From assembly GCA_023053575.1 (NCBI GenBank), contig JAKZAP010000015.1:12582142-12646141 (forward strand): a DNA stretch of 64,000 nucleotides, in the 5' to 3' direction. Positions 28,951 to 41,600 of this stretch are shown here, piece after piece (position 1 is the stretch's first letter; each line of letters opens with the position of its first letter). A model generated the notes under the pieces. It made no database searches. It was not told the origin of the DNA and saw only the letters and a list, made by a program, of their open reading frames with translations. Source of the stretch: Branchinecta lynchi (taxonomy: Eukaryota > Arthropoda > Branchiopoda > Anostraca > Branchinectidae). The position numbers and the translations under genes were made by a program.

Positions 28951-29499
28951 TAGTTTGAGTTTCTTAAAGGTATTATTATTTTCTTCTTTTTTCTTGCTTT
29001 TAACTGTCGTGTATAGTGTTCACGTTTAATTGTCTGTTATTTAAGTCATAGGCTAGGTGGATAATTGTAAGTTGTTGTGTTTATTTATTTATTTATTAGA
29101 TACAAGCAGTATTAATAAATTGCAGCACAAGTCCTTATGACGTTCTTTTTGCTGCAATAGGATATTAGTAATGTCATTTTATTTTATTTTCAGTGTTTCG
29201 GTTATAAATAAAATTCTACCCACCTACCTACCTCTGATTGTTTGTACAGAAGGATGTAATTTGTACTTTATTTCAGTATGTCTAGTTCTGATCGTTTGTT
29301 AGTTGTGAAATGCCTTAAGGCAAAGCCACGCGAGAAAATCCCTCATTAAGGGCAGCTCGAAGTTATCGCTTTGAATTCTGCCGCTCCGGGCTTTTCTTCG
29401 ACACCCGAAACTTCGTCTTTATACTTATATACTTGATACTTCTTCTTGATACTTCTATACTTATTTTTATTAATAAACCCAATTTAATCAGTTGGTTCA

Positions 29500-30105
29500 T
29501 CTTCTTCCCAAAGTAAAGCATGAAATGCGACGATTTGTCTCGTACCCAAATGCCAATTGGCCAAAGAGTATGTCGAAGATAGAAATGTCAAAAAGGACAA
29601 TTACCATGAACACTCGAAAATTCGTCATTTTGCCTCTTTGCCGTAGTGTAACACGAAATGCGACGATTTGTCTTGTGCTGAAATGCCGATCGACAAAGAA
29701 TATGCCATGGACAAAATATAAAAAAAAAAAGACTCTCGCTGTGTACCGTCATTTCACCTTCGTTCCGAAGTAAAACGTGACGAGCCAACTTGTCTCATAC
29801 CCAAATGCCAATCGACCGAAGAGAACGTTGCAGATAAAAATGTCAAAAAGGACACTTACAATGGACACCCGAAACTTCGTTCGCCTCCTTGCCAAAAGAT
29901 AACATGAAATGCGACGATTTGTCTCGTGCACAAATGCCAACTGACCATTGAGTATGTAGTGGGTAGAATTGCAAAAAAGACACTCGCTGTGTACCGCCAT
30001 TTCACCTTCTTGCCGAAGTAAAACGTGAAATGCGACGACTTGTCTCCTGTCCGAATACTAAGTGACCGAAGAGTCTGTCGCGAATAAAGTGTCAAAAATG
30101 ATTGT
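29500..30105. repeat. five tandem units of about 125 bp in alternating types
   Basis: Each unit has a variant of GTGAAATGCGACGATTTGTC, CCCAAATGCCAA and GAGTATGTCG. Units 1, 3 and (in part) 5 continue with AAAAATGTCAAAAAGGACA and a CCCGAAACTTCGT-like end; units 2 and 4 continue with GACTCTCGCTGTGTACCG and CATTTCACCTTC. This is an A-B-A-B-A' order. Open frames in it reflect the periodicity. Confidence 0.75.
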
Positions 30106-30459
30106 CTCTGGAGCTGAATTTTCAACAATAGTAGCCGTCCGTTTGAGGGGTTGATCTCTCTTTCTGAAGAACTGGACGAGAACTGTTGTGCTGTCGAAGT
30201 CATCGTTGTTCTCTTCTATTATGGCGGGGTGGGGGGGGGGAGAAAGTTTCCTTCCTGTAGGTCTAGTTCAAGTGGCTTAGACTTACTGTGCAATATAGAA
30301 TGGTTTTTCAGCTGTTTGTTCGATACTGACGCCCCGTTGTCAGACTTGCTCACTGGAATTATGCAGGACGAAAGTATTTGTCTTATATACTCAACTCATA
30401 AAGTTTCAATTCTGAATTTCTCTAACAAACAACTTATGAAGCTTGCTTAGCTTCTGAAC

Positions 30460-31800
30460 AAGACCAATGTTTCGATAGGATCCCAATTGGGAATCCTGAT
30501 GAAAAAATTTCGAGTGTTAGCCGTATGGAATTGTACGGAAAAACAACATGCAGTAATAACTGTTGCCACTGCATGCTATTCATAGCAAACTGGATGCTAA
30601 TGCAGCAAGATTGGATGCTCTGGGATAATCCTACGTAAGATTAAACAAGTCTGGCATGGGAGTCTGGTCTGGCATACTACATATCAATTAATGCAACTTT
30701 GCAATATGCAACTTTTTCGTACAAATACCATAAGCCTACACAGTCAAAGAATTTTTCACCGGCATGTTGGGCTGGAATTCTCAGGACAGACAAGTGATCT
30801 TCCCGTAAGCATGAATTAAGATCCCTGGACCATAAGCATTAGATATACCTTCTGTGATTATCAGGTCCATTCGTAGATCTCCAGTTTTTACCAGATTCCG
30901 GTCGGACACACCTTACGAGGCGAAAAATAGAACTTAGTTAATTACCATGCCTTTTCCAGAAACAGCAACCTTCCAAATAGCTGTATAGAGAAGTATTTTT
31001 GTCCCTAGATTTCTAAGAGTTTATACACCGAAATGTCATAATCATGTAGCTCTGGATTATCTTTGCTCTCTTCAACGAAACTTATAGTACCGCTTCATTT
31101 CGATACGTAAACCAAGCTAGACTAAAAAAACTAATTCCGTAAATAAAAATCAACCAAGTAGTTCGTAGAATTAGAAGCACCATATCTTCGGGAAATGTAC
31201 ATCGGGGAAAAGTGTCATACACACCGAAAAAAGTCATCAGGCCAACATTCTTGCAACCTTCCAGAAGTGCTTTATATTGTATCTTCTTGAATTCGGTGCT
31301 GCAGTGGGAGTTGCTGTAAGTTTAAAAAAAAAAATAGAAAAAAGAAGGCGCCAAACGACTGAAGGTCTTACTCGTGCAAATTTCCTAGGTAATGGCAGGG
31401 TTCCCTGCAAAATAATTATTTGACAACAAATTAAACTTCAGAAATGGATTCAGTATGTCTCTTTACCCCCACATCGAATCGTAATCGATTGCAGTAAGAA
31501 CTTTAACTTCTACCATATTTCCAGTTTTGGCCAGATTCCAGGCGAACTACTTGGCAAACAAATTTTCAGGTTTTGATTCACTGTGTCTTCTTAATCTAAA
31601 TTTGACTGTCGTATTAGCTGCAAACAAATCTTTTTTTTCTCCCCTTAACTTGAGATCCCACCCCCAACCCTTGGCTATAGGGACATGGAGCTTGACCTTT
31701 ACTTTGACGCCTTACCTTGACCTTTAATTTGACTTTGACTTTTCCTCCTTACCTTATCTTACTGACCTTTACTTTTACTTGGACGTTTCTAACACCAAGT
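30460..31800 (-). mobile_element. F2 element, 3' end and tandem units, 5' hairpin missing
   Basis: AAGACCAATGTTTCGATAGG at 30460 is the reverse of the F2 3' end. Several units with CCGGTTTTGG/GATTCCGGGCGAAC-type text follow (30880-30910, 31520-31545), and near 31700 a GACCTTTACTTTGACG..CACCAAGTTTGAAC block as next to the 5' end of other copies. The 5' hairpin is lost. Confidence 0.55.
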
Positions 31801-31806
31801 TTGAAC

Positions 31807-32750
31807 AAGACCAAAGGTTTCGATGGGATCCGAAAGATTTAATATTTCGCCAGATCCAGTCTTCGCCAGACTAGTTGAACATTAAATATCCTTGAGCCCA
31901 AGCTGACTTTAAAACATATATTCAAATATTTTATACAAGGGATACGTCAGCTACGATGCTTCATCGGCGATATTTCGGCCCTTCTTGGCAAGGGTCCTCG
32001 TCTGGCTGTCAATCTTCAGGGTCAACGTCGGGGAAGGAAACAAACCTGTAATAATTACAGGTTAATGATTCGTACCTGACGTATCGGCCCTATACATTAT
32101 TTGAATATATCGTTGAACATTTTTACTATTAAAACTTAGAAACAGATTGAGGCCAAATAGCTAATCGTCTAAGAAAACAAAGTTCAGATATGGATTCGGC
32201 ATGTGTGTTTACCCCTATAAGTCACATCTATTTTGACCTAACTGATCGAAACTTCCTGCCTTACTTCTGCCTAATTTCCGGTTTCGGTGAAATGCCGGGC
32301 GAATCACTTGTCCGGCAAAAAAATAAAGTTCAATAACGAATTCACCGTATCTCCTTACCTCTGCATCGAACATCTAATCAACTTCAAATAAAACTTAAAC
32401 TTATAACAAATTTTCTGGTTTCAGCCGGATTCCTGGCGAACTATTTGTTTGGGTAAAAATGGTCGTCATCTACGAATTCAGCATCTCTTCTTACCCTTGA
32501 TTCGGACATCTAATCATGTTGAAATAAAGCTTATGCTTTTAACAAATTTCCAGTATTAGGTGGATTCCGGGCGAACTACTTGTCCGGGTAGAAAGTGATT
32601 TCCACGCAAGTGCTCAGCATGTTCTCTTACCCCTAAATCGACCATCTAATTAACTTCAAATAAAGCTTTTACTTTTAGCAAGCTTTCTGGTTTTGGCCGG
32701 ATTCCGGCCGAACGACTTGTTCATGAGAAAATAGTTTTCATAATCTTGTT
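31807..32750 (-). mobile_element. F2 element, 3' end and tandem units, interrupted
   Basis: Starts AAGACCAAAGGTTTCGATGG, the reverse of the F2 3' end, immediately after the preceding F2 copy. About 125-140-bp units with CTAATCAACTTCAAATAAA and CCGGATTCC..CGAACTACTTGTCC recur at 32270-32740. A foldback element interrupts it at 31884-32111. Confidence 0.62.
31874..32121. mobile_element. foldback element (family FB) with 10-bp target duplication
   Basis: The element 31884-32111 is flanked by GTTGAACATT on both sides (31874-31883, 32112-32121). It has the CCTTGAGCCCAAGCTGAC end on the left, GATACGTCAGCTACGATGC and GATATTTCGGCCCTTCTTGG arms, and a TGAATATAT right end. It lies inside an F2 element. 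Confidence 0.82.
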
Positions 32751-32759
32751 GGCTTTGAC

Positions 32760-34544
32760 TAGATGATTTTCATTAGCCGCCATTTCTGAGCAATGTGCTC
32801 CTCAGAAGCATTTGATGGGAGCCTGACCCGCCTTTAACTGAACCAAACTTGTCAAATGCAAAAATCGGTGTTATGATGTTAGGGTGAAAAAAAAATTACA
32901 TTGGAAGTTATAAATCTCAGAAATGAGAATTGTCCCCTTACAGTGTACCCTACTCGTATTAATGTCAGTATCTATCCAACAGCGAAGTAATATACTGTAG
33001 TAGACGAATCACGGCGTTAATTAACTAGTACTCTAACTAGCTAATCACCTTTCGCATATTTCCGCTGCGCACCACTGTAGTAGCGTAACCTATATTTCTC
33101 GTCGAACTTTCTCGCAAGAGGTTTAATCAACAACTGATATCCAAAAAGGTAAATGCAAATCACTCTGAATGAAATCTATTTTCGTTGCCCCTCGGTACTT
33201 CGGCGCCGAGGGGTTGCAGACTCTGACATATACTCAGAAGTTAATGGACAGGAAAGATAAGCTTCCACTTTTGAATATGAAGGGAAAACAAAAGTTGTCG
33301 TCATCAACAGCGAAATATAATAATTTTCTACTATAAGAACGATCAAACTTGAAAAATAAAACATACTCTTTTGGTGAATTGTTAACTTGCAAAATCTGTT
33401 AAATTGGAAGAAAACAACCCGGGATAAAACTATCTAGGTACAGATTTGTTTTCGCCCGACAGTAGGATAACCGAGGGGTTGCTCACTTGATTGGAACAAC
33501 TGTATATCCTCAGTGGGCACACCTAGGCACTCCATGTACTTATGTTTCGGGAGTGAGCACCCCCTTGTGGGTAGAACTCGTTGGAACCCTAATGGTACTT
33601 GAGATACATTTCACTCTGTCGTCAAGAACAATTCACTGTTGGCGGGTCTGCTTCATCACTGCTCTTTCTCTCCGCCGAAGATGCACGCCATCCAATGCTA
33701 ATTTTGCTTTTCGCCTCGGGGCAAATCCTGGCACGCGGAGCGTATCAGTCTTTCTGTTTCCCGAGTTCTAGCCGTGAATCGAGTGACCAGTGGCGCATTG
33801 CATGAGTGCAACAAGCAAATAAACAAGGACTGATTGGATTCGTACTTGGTCCGGTGACCTGTCGGACGTTTGATCTATGACTGGAGAGGACTGTTTGGAA
33901 TTCTGGAGTTTGCCCGAGTGAAAAGGTTCTGGAGTGACAAGTTTTCGGGCACTGGATTAAGAAAAACTATTACCCGGGGATATCCGTTCTCCGGTTTTCT
34001 TCATTTAGTCGGTTTGCTGGACTGTTGAGCTGATCTATGATTTGTTTGATTCCTTAGCTTTCTTGAATTTTTCCGAGCATGGAGTGACAAGTTTTCGGAC
34101 ACCGAATTAAATATTATTTTTCTACTGCACTGTTCTGAATTCAGTGGTTGTATGCGTTGTGGTTGTCGTATAGTGGTCGTTTGTCAATTAAGGCTCAAGT
34201 TAAGTGCAAGAATTGCGATTTTCCAACAAATCTAGTCAAGGAGTTTTGAAGCAGTCTTGAGAAACTGTACATTCTCACACTAATCTTTTTCGACCGTAGT
34301 TTTTGAAAGTGCGTGCGCCACAGAGAGCAGAGGTGGTCGTCAGTCACTACGAACTTTTCACACTGGATTCTGCCTTCACCGTTTTGTGATTTTCCTTTAC
34401 GGAAAATACGAGTAATCACTCCAGTTCTGCCACTCAGACACTAGTTAGATTGTTGACTTTCAAATATAGAGTTGCAACTCTTACTATAAGCGTCCATAGG
34501 CCTGTTGTGTCAGCATACGATTTGGCTTCCTATAAACCGCAGCC
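32760..34544. other. 5' flank of the coiled-coil gene
   Basis: Contains a 100-bp inverted-repeat element at 33473-33572 (GAGGGGTTGCTCACTT against AGTGAGCACCCCCTT) and a repeated phrase GGAGTGACAAGTTTTCGG at 33932 and 34082. The promoter and 5' exon(s) must lie here or upstream, but no TATA or initiator can be assigned from sequence alone. Confidence 0.4.
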
Positions 34545-35643
34545 ATGTTTGGATTTTTTAAGAAAACGAAAGATGAAAAACCAAAGGCTAAAAAGGAAGA
34601 CAACGGAGAGGAAGAAAAAGGGTCGACATCAAAAAGAGACTCATTAGGAAGAAGCAAACGACTGACTCTGGAAATGCCCAAAACACCCGAAAGTCCTGGC
34701 AAGAAGTCAAAGAAGGAGCTAAAGAAGTCTGAATCAATGGAGCCGAAATCGCCCAAAAAGCTCAAAACACCTGAAAGTCCTGGCCAAAAATTGAAGAACA
34801 AGGTTCTCGGCTCGCCGTTACTTCGATACAGAAAAGAGCAAAAAGCGGCTGGAGTTTCTTTCGATGACATCTCCGAAAGCTCTGTCACAGATAGCTCTAG
34901 ATCAGACGACTTAAAAAACAACGCCGGCATTTTGGACAAGAATGCGCCTAAATTTGGCTGCCGTCAGATTGATGATCAGCAGATGCTCCCCTCATTAGAC
35001 ACTGACGAAAAACAAAGCGCTGGCGAAACTCCTGGTGTTTTTCCTAAGGAAAATTCTGCCAGAGAGACCGTAAAAGCACCCGAAAATATGTTGGACGCAG
35101 GCCATACTGAATCGGCCACTATTGGGCTAGAGAAATCTGCTGATACGGCATCCTTGACAAAGTCTCGTATAAAAGCACCAACGGAAACTTCAAACGACAG
35201 GGAGGAAGGCACCTCCAAAACCCAGTCCAATAAATCACCACCGGTACAAAACCTTAGACATAAAGCGTCCAGTCAGTCACTCCCAGCAAATGCGCCCACG
35301 TCATCCAATATAGCTGTCATTACATCATCTGCCATCGTCACGCCAGTGGTAACAGCCGAATCTCCTAGTCCTGAAAAAGTGACACAAAACCCTTCTCCTT
35401 CAAAACTAAATGTGATCAATCCATCATCAGCGGCCGATAAAATGCAGCCTACGTTTTTGTCGACAGAAGTGGCAAAGGTACCGATGAAGAAATGTACGAC
35501 TCCGGAGATTTCGGCGTCGGTGGAGAATCTGAAAAAAGAGTATTTGATGGAGATGATAAACAAAGAATCGGCAATCATAGAACTTCAGATGAAGGTGAAT
35601 CAGGTTGAGGCGATGCTCAAGGAATCAAATGCTAAAGTTCAAG
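34545..35643 (+). CDS. coiled-coil gene exon 1
   Basis: 366 codons plus one base. Starts MFGFFKKTKDEKPKAKKED, carries two KTPESPG repeats, a long Ser/Thr/Pro-rich tract and ends in heptads (ENLKKEYLMEMINKESAII). The donor CAAG|GTAAAC is at 35644; reading on would stop after 9 codons. The single large exon contrasts with the short ones that follow. Confidence 0.88.
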
Positions 35644-38600
35644 GTAAACAGGTGTGGCTTGTTTGTTTATAAGAAGCAAACATAAGTAGTTAACTTTTCT
35701 CTTTTCCGCTTCCCATCTAGGAAGAAGGTTTTATAAATAAGAAATGAGTACTTTTAATGTTTTCCTCTCGTGATTTAAATTACTATATACCTCTGTAGCC
35801 TATTATCATGTTCAACTGGTGTAAGCGGTTTGTTTAGGGATATATTGCCTTTGAGGGTTAAGGAACGGAGTAGCTCCTAGTCCTAGGACTAGGTATTAAA
35901 AAGAAAAAACGAAAATAAATCGGCCGACGGTTTTCTTGTGTTCTTTTTTGTATCGGTACTGGGTCGCAGAAATGTGCAATTTATACAGCGTGAGGCAAGG
36001 CTATTCGGTTAAATATCATTTAATTAAAAACCCACAATGAACCCAACAGCCGCAGCAATTTTTGTCGGATATGTTTGATGAAAAGTTTTCCGGTCTACCC
36101 GATAGATCTCCAAAGCGGGAAACCAAGATAGATCAGCGTTTCCACTGGTCTTACATCCAAGGTTCCCTGTCGCACAATTATGCCAGTCATTGCCCACTGT
36201 CTATAATGGTTCACAGGTGCGTCATGCTGTCTTTAGTGGGATATAGAAATAGTGACATCATCCGAATGGTCATTGATAAAATCAAATTCACTTGACTAGA
36301 CTTGTTACATTGCTCACGATTTAATTTTGTTAAGAAATTCACATTCTCTCATTATACTCATTAAACACTAAATTCACCCCTCAGCAAATTTAGTGTTGTT
36401 ACTTTCTCTGTCCTAATATTATAGAGAATACAGTTAGAAGAAAATACAGCAGAACAAAAGGCGCAAGGTGGTGGTGGATATATCTTGGTTTTCCGGATCT
36501 TTGTCTGTCGAGGTTGTACGACCGTTCCGCTATATAAAATTGTGATTATCATGTAGCCAAAAGCCAAGTCCGCTGCTTCCACTTGGCATGACTCTGGGCG
36601 TCGTGTGTTCTCCAGGGCTTTCTAGCCACTTCATCTGTTTTCCAGGAACAAAAAAGCTTCTAAAAATACGTCAACCTCGTCCAAACTCTGCCAATTAGCT
36701 CTTTTCAAAGACGGAAAAGTATTAGCGCAGCTCCTTCCAGATCCGGGCAATGTAATGATCTCACCAACGTAAATAGCTTGCAAAATTACCAACCGTTGTT
36801 TCTAACTCTATGGTCAATAGCCTGTCGTTAGCAATAGATTTTGAGAACATTTTACGACCCCCTCATCGATGGCATGCTTTTCTGAAGAATGACCAGTCAG
36901 TCCAGATACCCAAATGATTTTTGCTGACAAGAACCTCACATGGTAACTGAAGAGAGTAGTGGCGGTGTACAGTATACCTGAGTTGTCTTGAATCTTAGAA
37001 ACCACAATGTCAGAAATGTTAAGTAATGTCATCATCACCGGCTGATTAGACTTTTTTTTACTGATAGTTGTAGGCTATGTTTTGTAAGTTATGATTCTGT
37101 TGACTTTGTCCTTTACTTTTCTTTGTTATCTTTACTCTCTTTCTTTTGTTGGAAAACATTTTGTGGATTACAGAGATGGGCGAATACGAATCCGGATCCG
37201 TCTTTTTGGCCGGATCCGAATCCGGATTCGAATCTTCTGCTTGTCAGGCTGGATTCAGATTCGGACTCAGATTCCAAACCATCAATCTTACCAATCCACT
37301 CAAATTCCTAGACTTCATCCTTGCAGTTTCCGTTTTCCCAATTTTAGACCACCAACCATCCTCAGTATTTATCACGTTATCTGTTTACTTTAGATATCAG
37401 TGCTTTTTGTCACCTCTGATTTTTATGGCACTTGCCCTTCGGCCATTTGCCATATAGCGATCGCAATTTCTGTCCGTCTCTCGGTCTGTCGGTCCGGGTT
37501 TTGCTAGTTCGGGCACTTCCACATAAGCCAGGACGATGAGACTTGGCAGGCATATCAGGGACAGGAAATGACTAACTTGGAAACAGTCGGAATAAAACTT
37601 GAAATTTGGAAAGACCTCGTGTCTCAGACAACCAACTGCAAATCCGAACCGGATACGGTGACTTTGGGGGTGAGTTGGAGAGGGGGAACCGGAAATCTTG
37701 GGAAACACTTGGAGTGGAGGGATCGGGATGAAACTTAGTGGGCAGAACAAGCACAAGTCCTAGATAATTCATCGACATAACCGGACGGGATTCGAGCACT
37801 GTGGGGGGAATGGGGGGGGGGAATCTGATGATCCAGCGAGATCGGATCGGTTCTTCCCGATGTACTAGGATGATGAAACTCGGCAGGAATATGAGGGATC
37901 CGAACTAACCAACTTGAGAATAGTCGTTCGCACGATCCGAGCATCGTGGGAGGATTGGAGGGATGGGAAATCCGGAATCCAGTGGCATTTATAACTTTTG
38001 AACGGGCGATCGGATTTGAATGAAACTTGGCAGGTGGGAAGAGCTATTCTCTCAGATGTTCCATGTCAAGTCCGGACCGGATCCGATACTTGGGCGGGGG
38101 GAATTGGAAGGGGGCACTAGAATTTTTGTGATACGCTTAGCGTCGAGGTGTCGGGATCCAGAACCAAACCATATCGGGGCTTTTTGGGGGGAGTTGGAGG
38201 GGGGTTCGCAGAATTCTGGTGATCGCGAGTTAGGATACTTCCAGATGTGCTAAAGACAATAAAAATTGGCTGGCATATTAGTAACTCGACCAAATAGTCA
38301 TAAGTACCCGACACAATGCCCTAGGAATACTTCCGAGACCATTTCTCAGGTAGTTACGGGAGGGGGAATCCGGAAATTAGTGACTTCTGTAGGTTGCGAA
38401 CAAATGGTCTGATTCAAGTGAAAATTTATGGGTGACAATAACTGTTGACCTAGATATGTACGGCATGTGCCCGAACCTCATGCGGCCATGGTTGGGGGAG
38501 TTGGGGGGGGGGGGGGTCTGGAAACTTCGTGATATGCACAATAACGAAACGGATGGGCCGAATGGAATGCAAGTTGGATAGTACCAAGTTTATGCGGCCT

Positions 38601-41600
38601 AGATTTGTCTTTTGGTGTCCGAGCCGGATCCGACTAAGGTAGGAAGAGAATGAAGCAGGAACCGGAAATTTGCAGATATGCACCGATTCGAGCTAAACTT
38701 GATAAACGGGAAGAGGAGATGTTAAAGATTTGAAGTTTATGTGTCCAAGTCCTATTCGGCCACAAAGGAGGGAGTTGGAGGGGGAGTCCCGGAATTGTTG
38801 TGGTTCGCATAGGAGTTAAACGAGTGAAGTGATTTGAATGAATTTTGGAAAGTAGAGAGACCGTATGCCTTAGATGACATATTTTAGGGTCCAGACCGAA
38901 TCCGAGCAAGGTGGGGAGGACTATCGGAATTTCCGAAAAAAATACTGTTACTTTTCTGGTTTCTCATACCACCTACTCATTAGAAGTACCATATGAGCTC
39001 GTAGCTCTTGTTAAACAATTACCTATGTACATGTTTTGATTTTTGTTAAGGTCGGGTTCGGATCCGGATTCGAATCCTCAGCATGAAATGGTGGATTCGG
39101 ATTCGGAATCGGATTTGTACCTAGCCCTGGATTCGGATCTGAATTCGAATCCTTTCGTCATCAGATTCGCCCATCTCTGGTGGGTTATAAATATACTATA
39201 CTAGAAATAGAGTTTACATTATGGACAAATTTCTAATTTCGAAAAGACGGAGCTATGTTCGTTGATCGAGTTAATCATGGAAAGTTATTGAAAGTAATTA
39301 TCAATATTGACTTACTGAAAGTTCAAGAAGTCGGAGAGGATGATGTAAGTCGGACCCTTGCTTATTCGTCAATCAGTTTCATTTTTCAAAACAAGACTCC
39401 GAACATCGACATTTGTTAGTAAGAAAAATAAAAGTTTGCCAGAACAGAACTCCTGACTTAAGTTGAAAACTTAACAGCCTTTTTACTACCCTCTACCCCT
39501 GGGCATTAGCTAGAGTGATACAAATCCTCCTAGGTTAAATTATGTTTTTTATTCAGTTTCAGTTTCATTGGACTACATTTAAAGGCAAAAAATACATCCT
39601 TAACATTCCTGCCAGGAAAGCACTATTTATAATTTGATGAAGCGGGACCCCTTTGAGAGCTGAGGTTGAACTTACGGACTCTAGCCTATTCCCATGTCGA
39701 ACTAGTGAGTTCGGAGGGATAAACGTGTAAGTTTTCCGTATTGCATAAGACGCATGCAATCGAAATCCGGGTGGTATTTCTAGTCGCTCTTGAATACGAT
39801 TACCTTGGAACCATCAGCCACTGGAATTTATTTTCCATTGAACTACGTCCAGCAGCTGTCTATTGGTATTGTAAATTTATTTGAATGGCCCAGTTAGCTG
39901 TTCAAGTGGAGAATTTTCCAAACGGGTGGTCATGGGGTTTAAAACAACTGCGATTTGTTTTGTTTGGCAATGAGTATATCCATACTGGCCTCCCACAGGA
40001 ATAGAATCAATGGTGTCACTTGAGCTAAATTAGAAACTGATATTTTATTTGTGTGGGATGGGACTCGTCCGTTGGGAAGAGTCACCGCAGGATTCATAGG
40101 GAATATAATCTGTGACGTTTTAGTACTTGAAGACGAAAAGAAAGTATCGATGTCTCGACACCACGAGCTCAGCGAAGTGTTGGAAGCATCACGACATGAA
40201 ACATCATCCCTTGCTGAGCAGCTAGTCAAAAAGTCAAGTAAGCAAGTTTCCTTTTTCTGGATCCAATCTGTAACCTCTTCCAGATTTTTCAAGGTACCAC
40301 TGTGCCACAAAGATAGGCTTCCGCCTGGCTTCATTCTAGGTCGGAGTCCGAACTTATCCATGCCATTTTATCCACCTAGCAGTATGCTAGGATATAATGT
40401 GACCTTAAAGCACAACTCTTACTAGAAATGATCTTTTCACTACGAAATGGATCAGAAAAACATTTTTCGAAAATAACATTACTTTCAACCTGAGTTTAGA
40501 GATTTTCTTGTTAGCGCCTGTTTACTCTATCCAGTTTTCCTGCCCACCGACGCGGCGACTGGGCGCAAAACGTTTGAAAACTGAATGCGCCGTGGTTAAA
40601 AAGTGGGAAAACCAAGAAAGTGAAAGAAGTCTAGAACAGAAGATTCTCATATCCTTATGTGTGAAAGAGTTGTCTGCGGACTTTGAAGATTCCGGCAAAC
40701 TTTAGGTCGTGCCACGGGCCAAACTCGGCTTGGCCTAAAAGTACTAAAAATTCGTCGGCAGAAAACAAAACAATGGAGAAAGGTAGTGATTTTAGAAGCT
40801 TATAATTCCATAAGGGAACTAGGTATATTATAAAAGGCAGAAAAAGCAACAGCAAGAGCTTTCTAACTTTCTTACTTTGTTCTCCTGTCCGTCAAAGCAG
40901 TCCATAACTAGTCTCCGGTACAGTCAAAGAAGAACCGTCCCGCTTTCAATTGAAGAAGGAGTGGGATAGGCACTTGGTTTTAAAGCCCGACTAAAAATAC
41001 ACTGTTTCTTCTTGAAACCATATCTGCCCACTGTTTGCTTTAAAGGAGAAACATTTTTTTTTCTCGCCAAACCATCAGGGTATATGACGCAAAGGTTGTC
41101 TATTGCAGAATCTCTAGCTCCTTCCCGATGAAATATTTGTAGCCTTCGTAGTTGTATGATAGTTGTGTAGCGCCCCCTAGTGGCCAGGGAACCATTTTCC
41201 CCTAGCTGGTATATAACGTGACCAGTTGGGCTTCTGGGGCGCGTACAGATATATAAACCGTTCCGAGCGAACCCTGTTCTTTTTTCTTTTTTTTTCCCTC
41301 CTCCTCCACTCAGTGACACAAGTGTGGCACTTACTCTTTCTATTTTTACTTTAAAATTATATTATCTTTACAATTCTATTCAGAACTTAACAATTACCTT
41401 AATATTTTCACCTTTACTTTTTACAAAAAAAAAACTATTAAAAATCAAAATCAATGAAAAGCATTCAAAATGATTATTGTAACATGAAAACGAGTCAAAA
41501 ACACTAACCGAACAAAAAACAAAACAGAAGAGCCTGTTCTTTAATACCAAAACCCTGTTCTTTAATACCAAATAAAGAATCCATAGATTAAACAAAAATA

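Noticed and set aside
33176..34419. Candidate small genes upstream of the coiled-coil gene.
   Set aside because: Short frames without splice context, partly within an inverted repeat; more likely promoter and untranslated sequence.
34976..35578. Minus-strand frames opposite the large first exon.
   Set aside because: Shadow frames of a real exon whose plus strand has splice phase, start context and coiled-coil continuity.
41150..41330. A possible LTR or SINE around GTGTAGCGCCCCCTAGTGGC.
   Set aside because: The phrase is common in animal repeats, but I found no partner end, target duplication or promoter boxes here.
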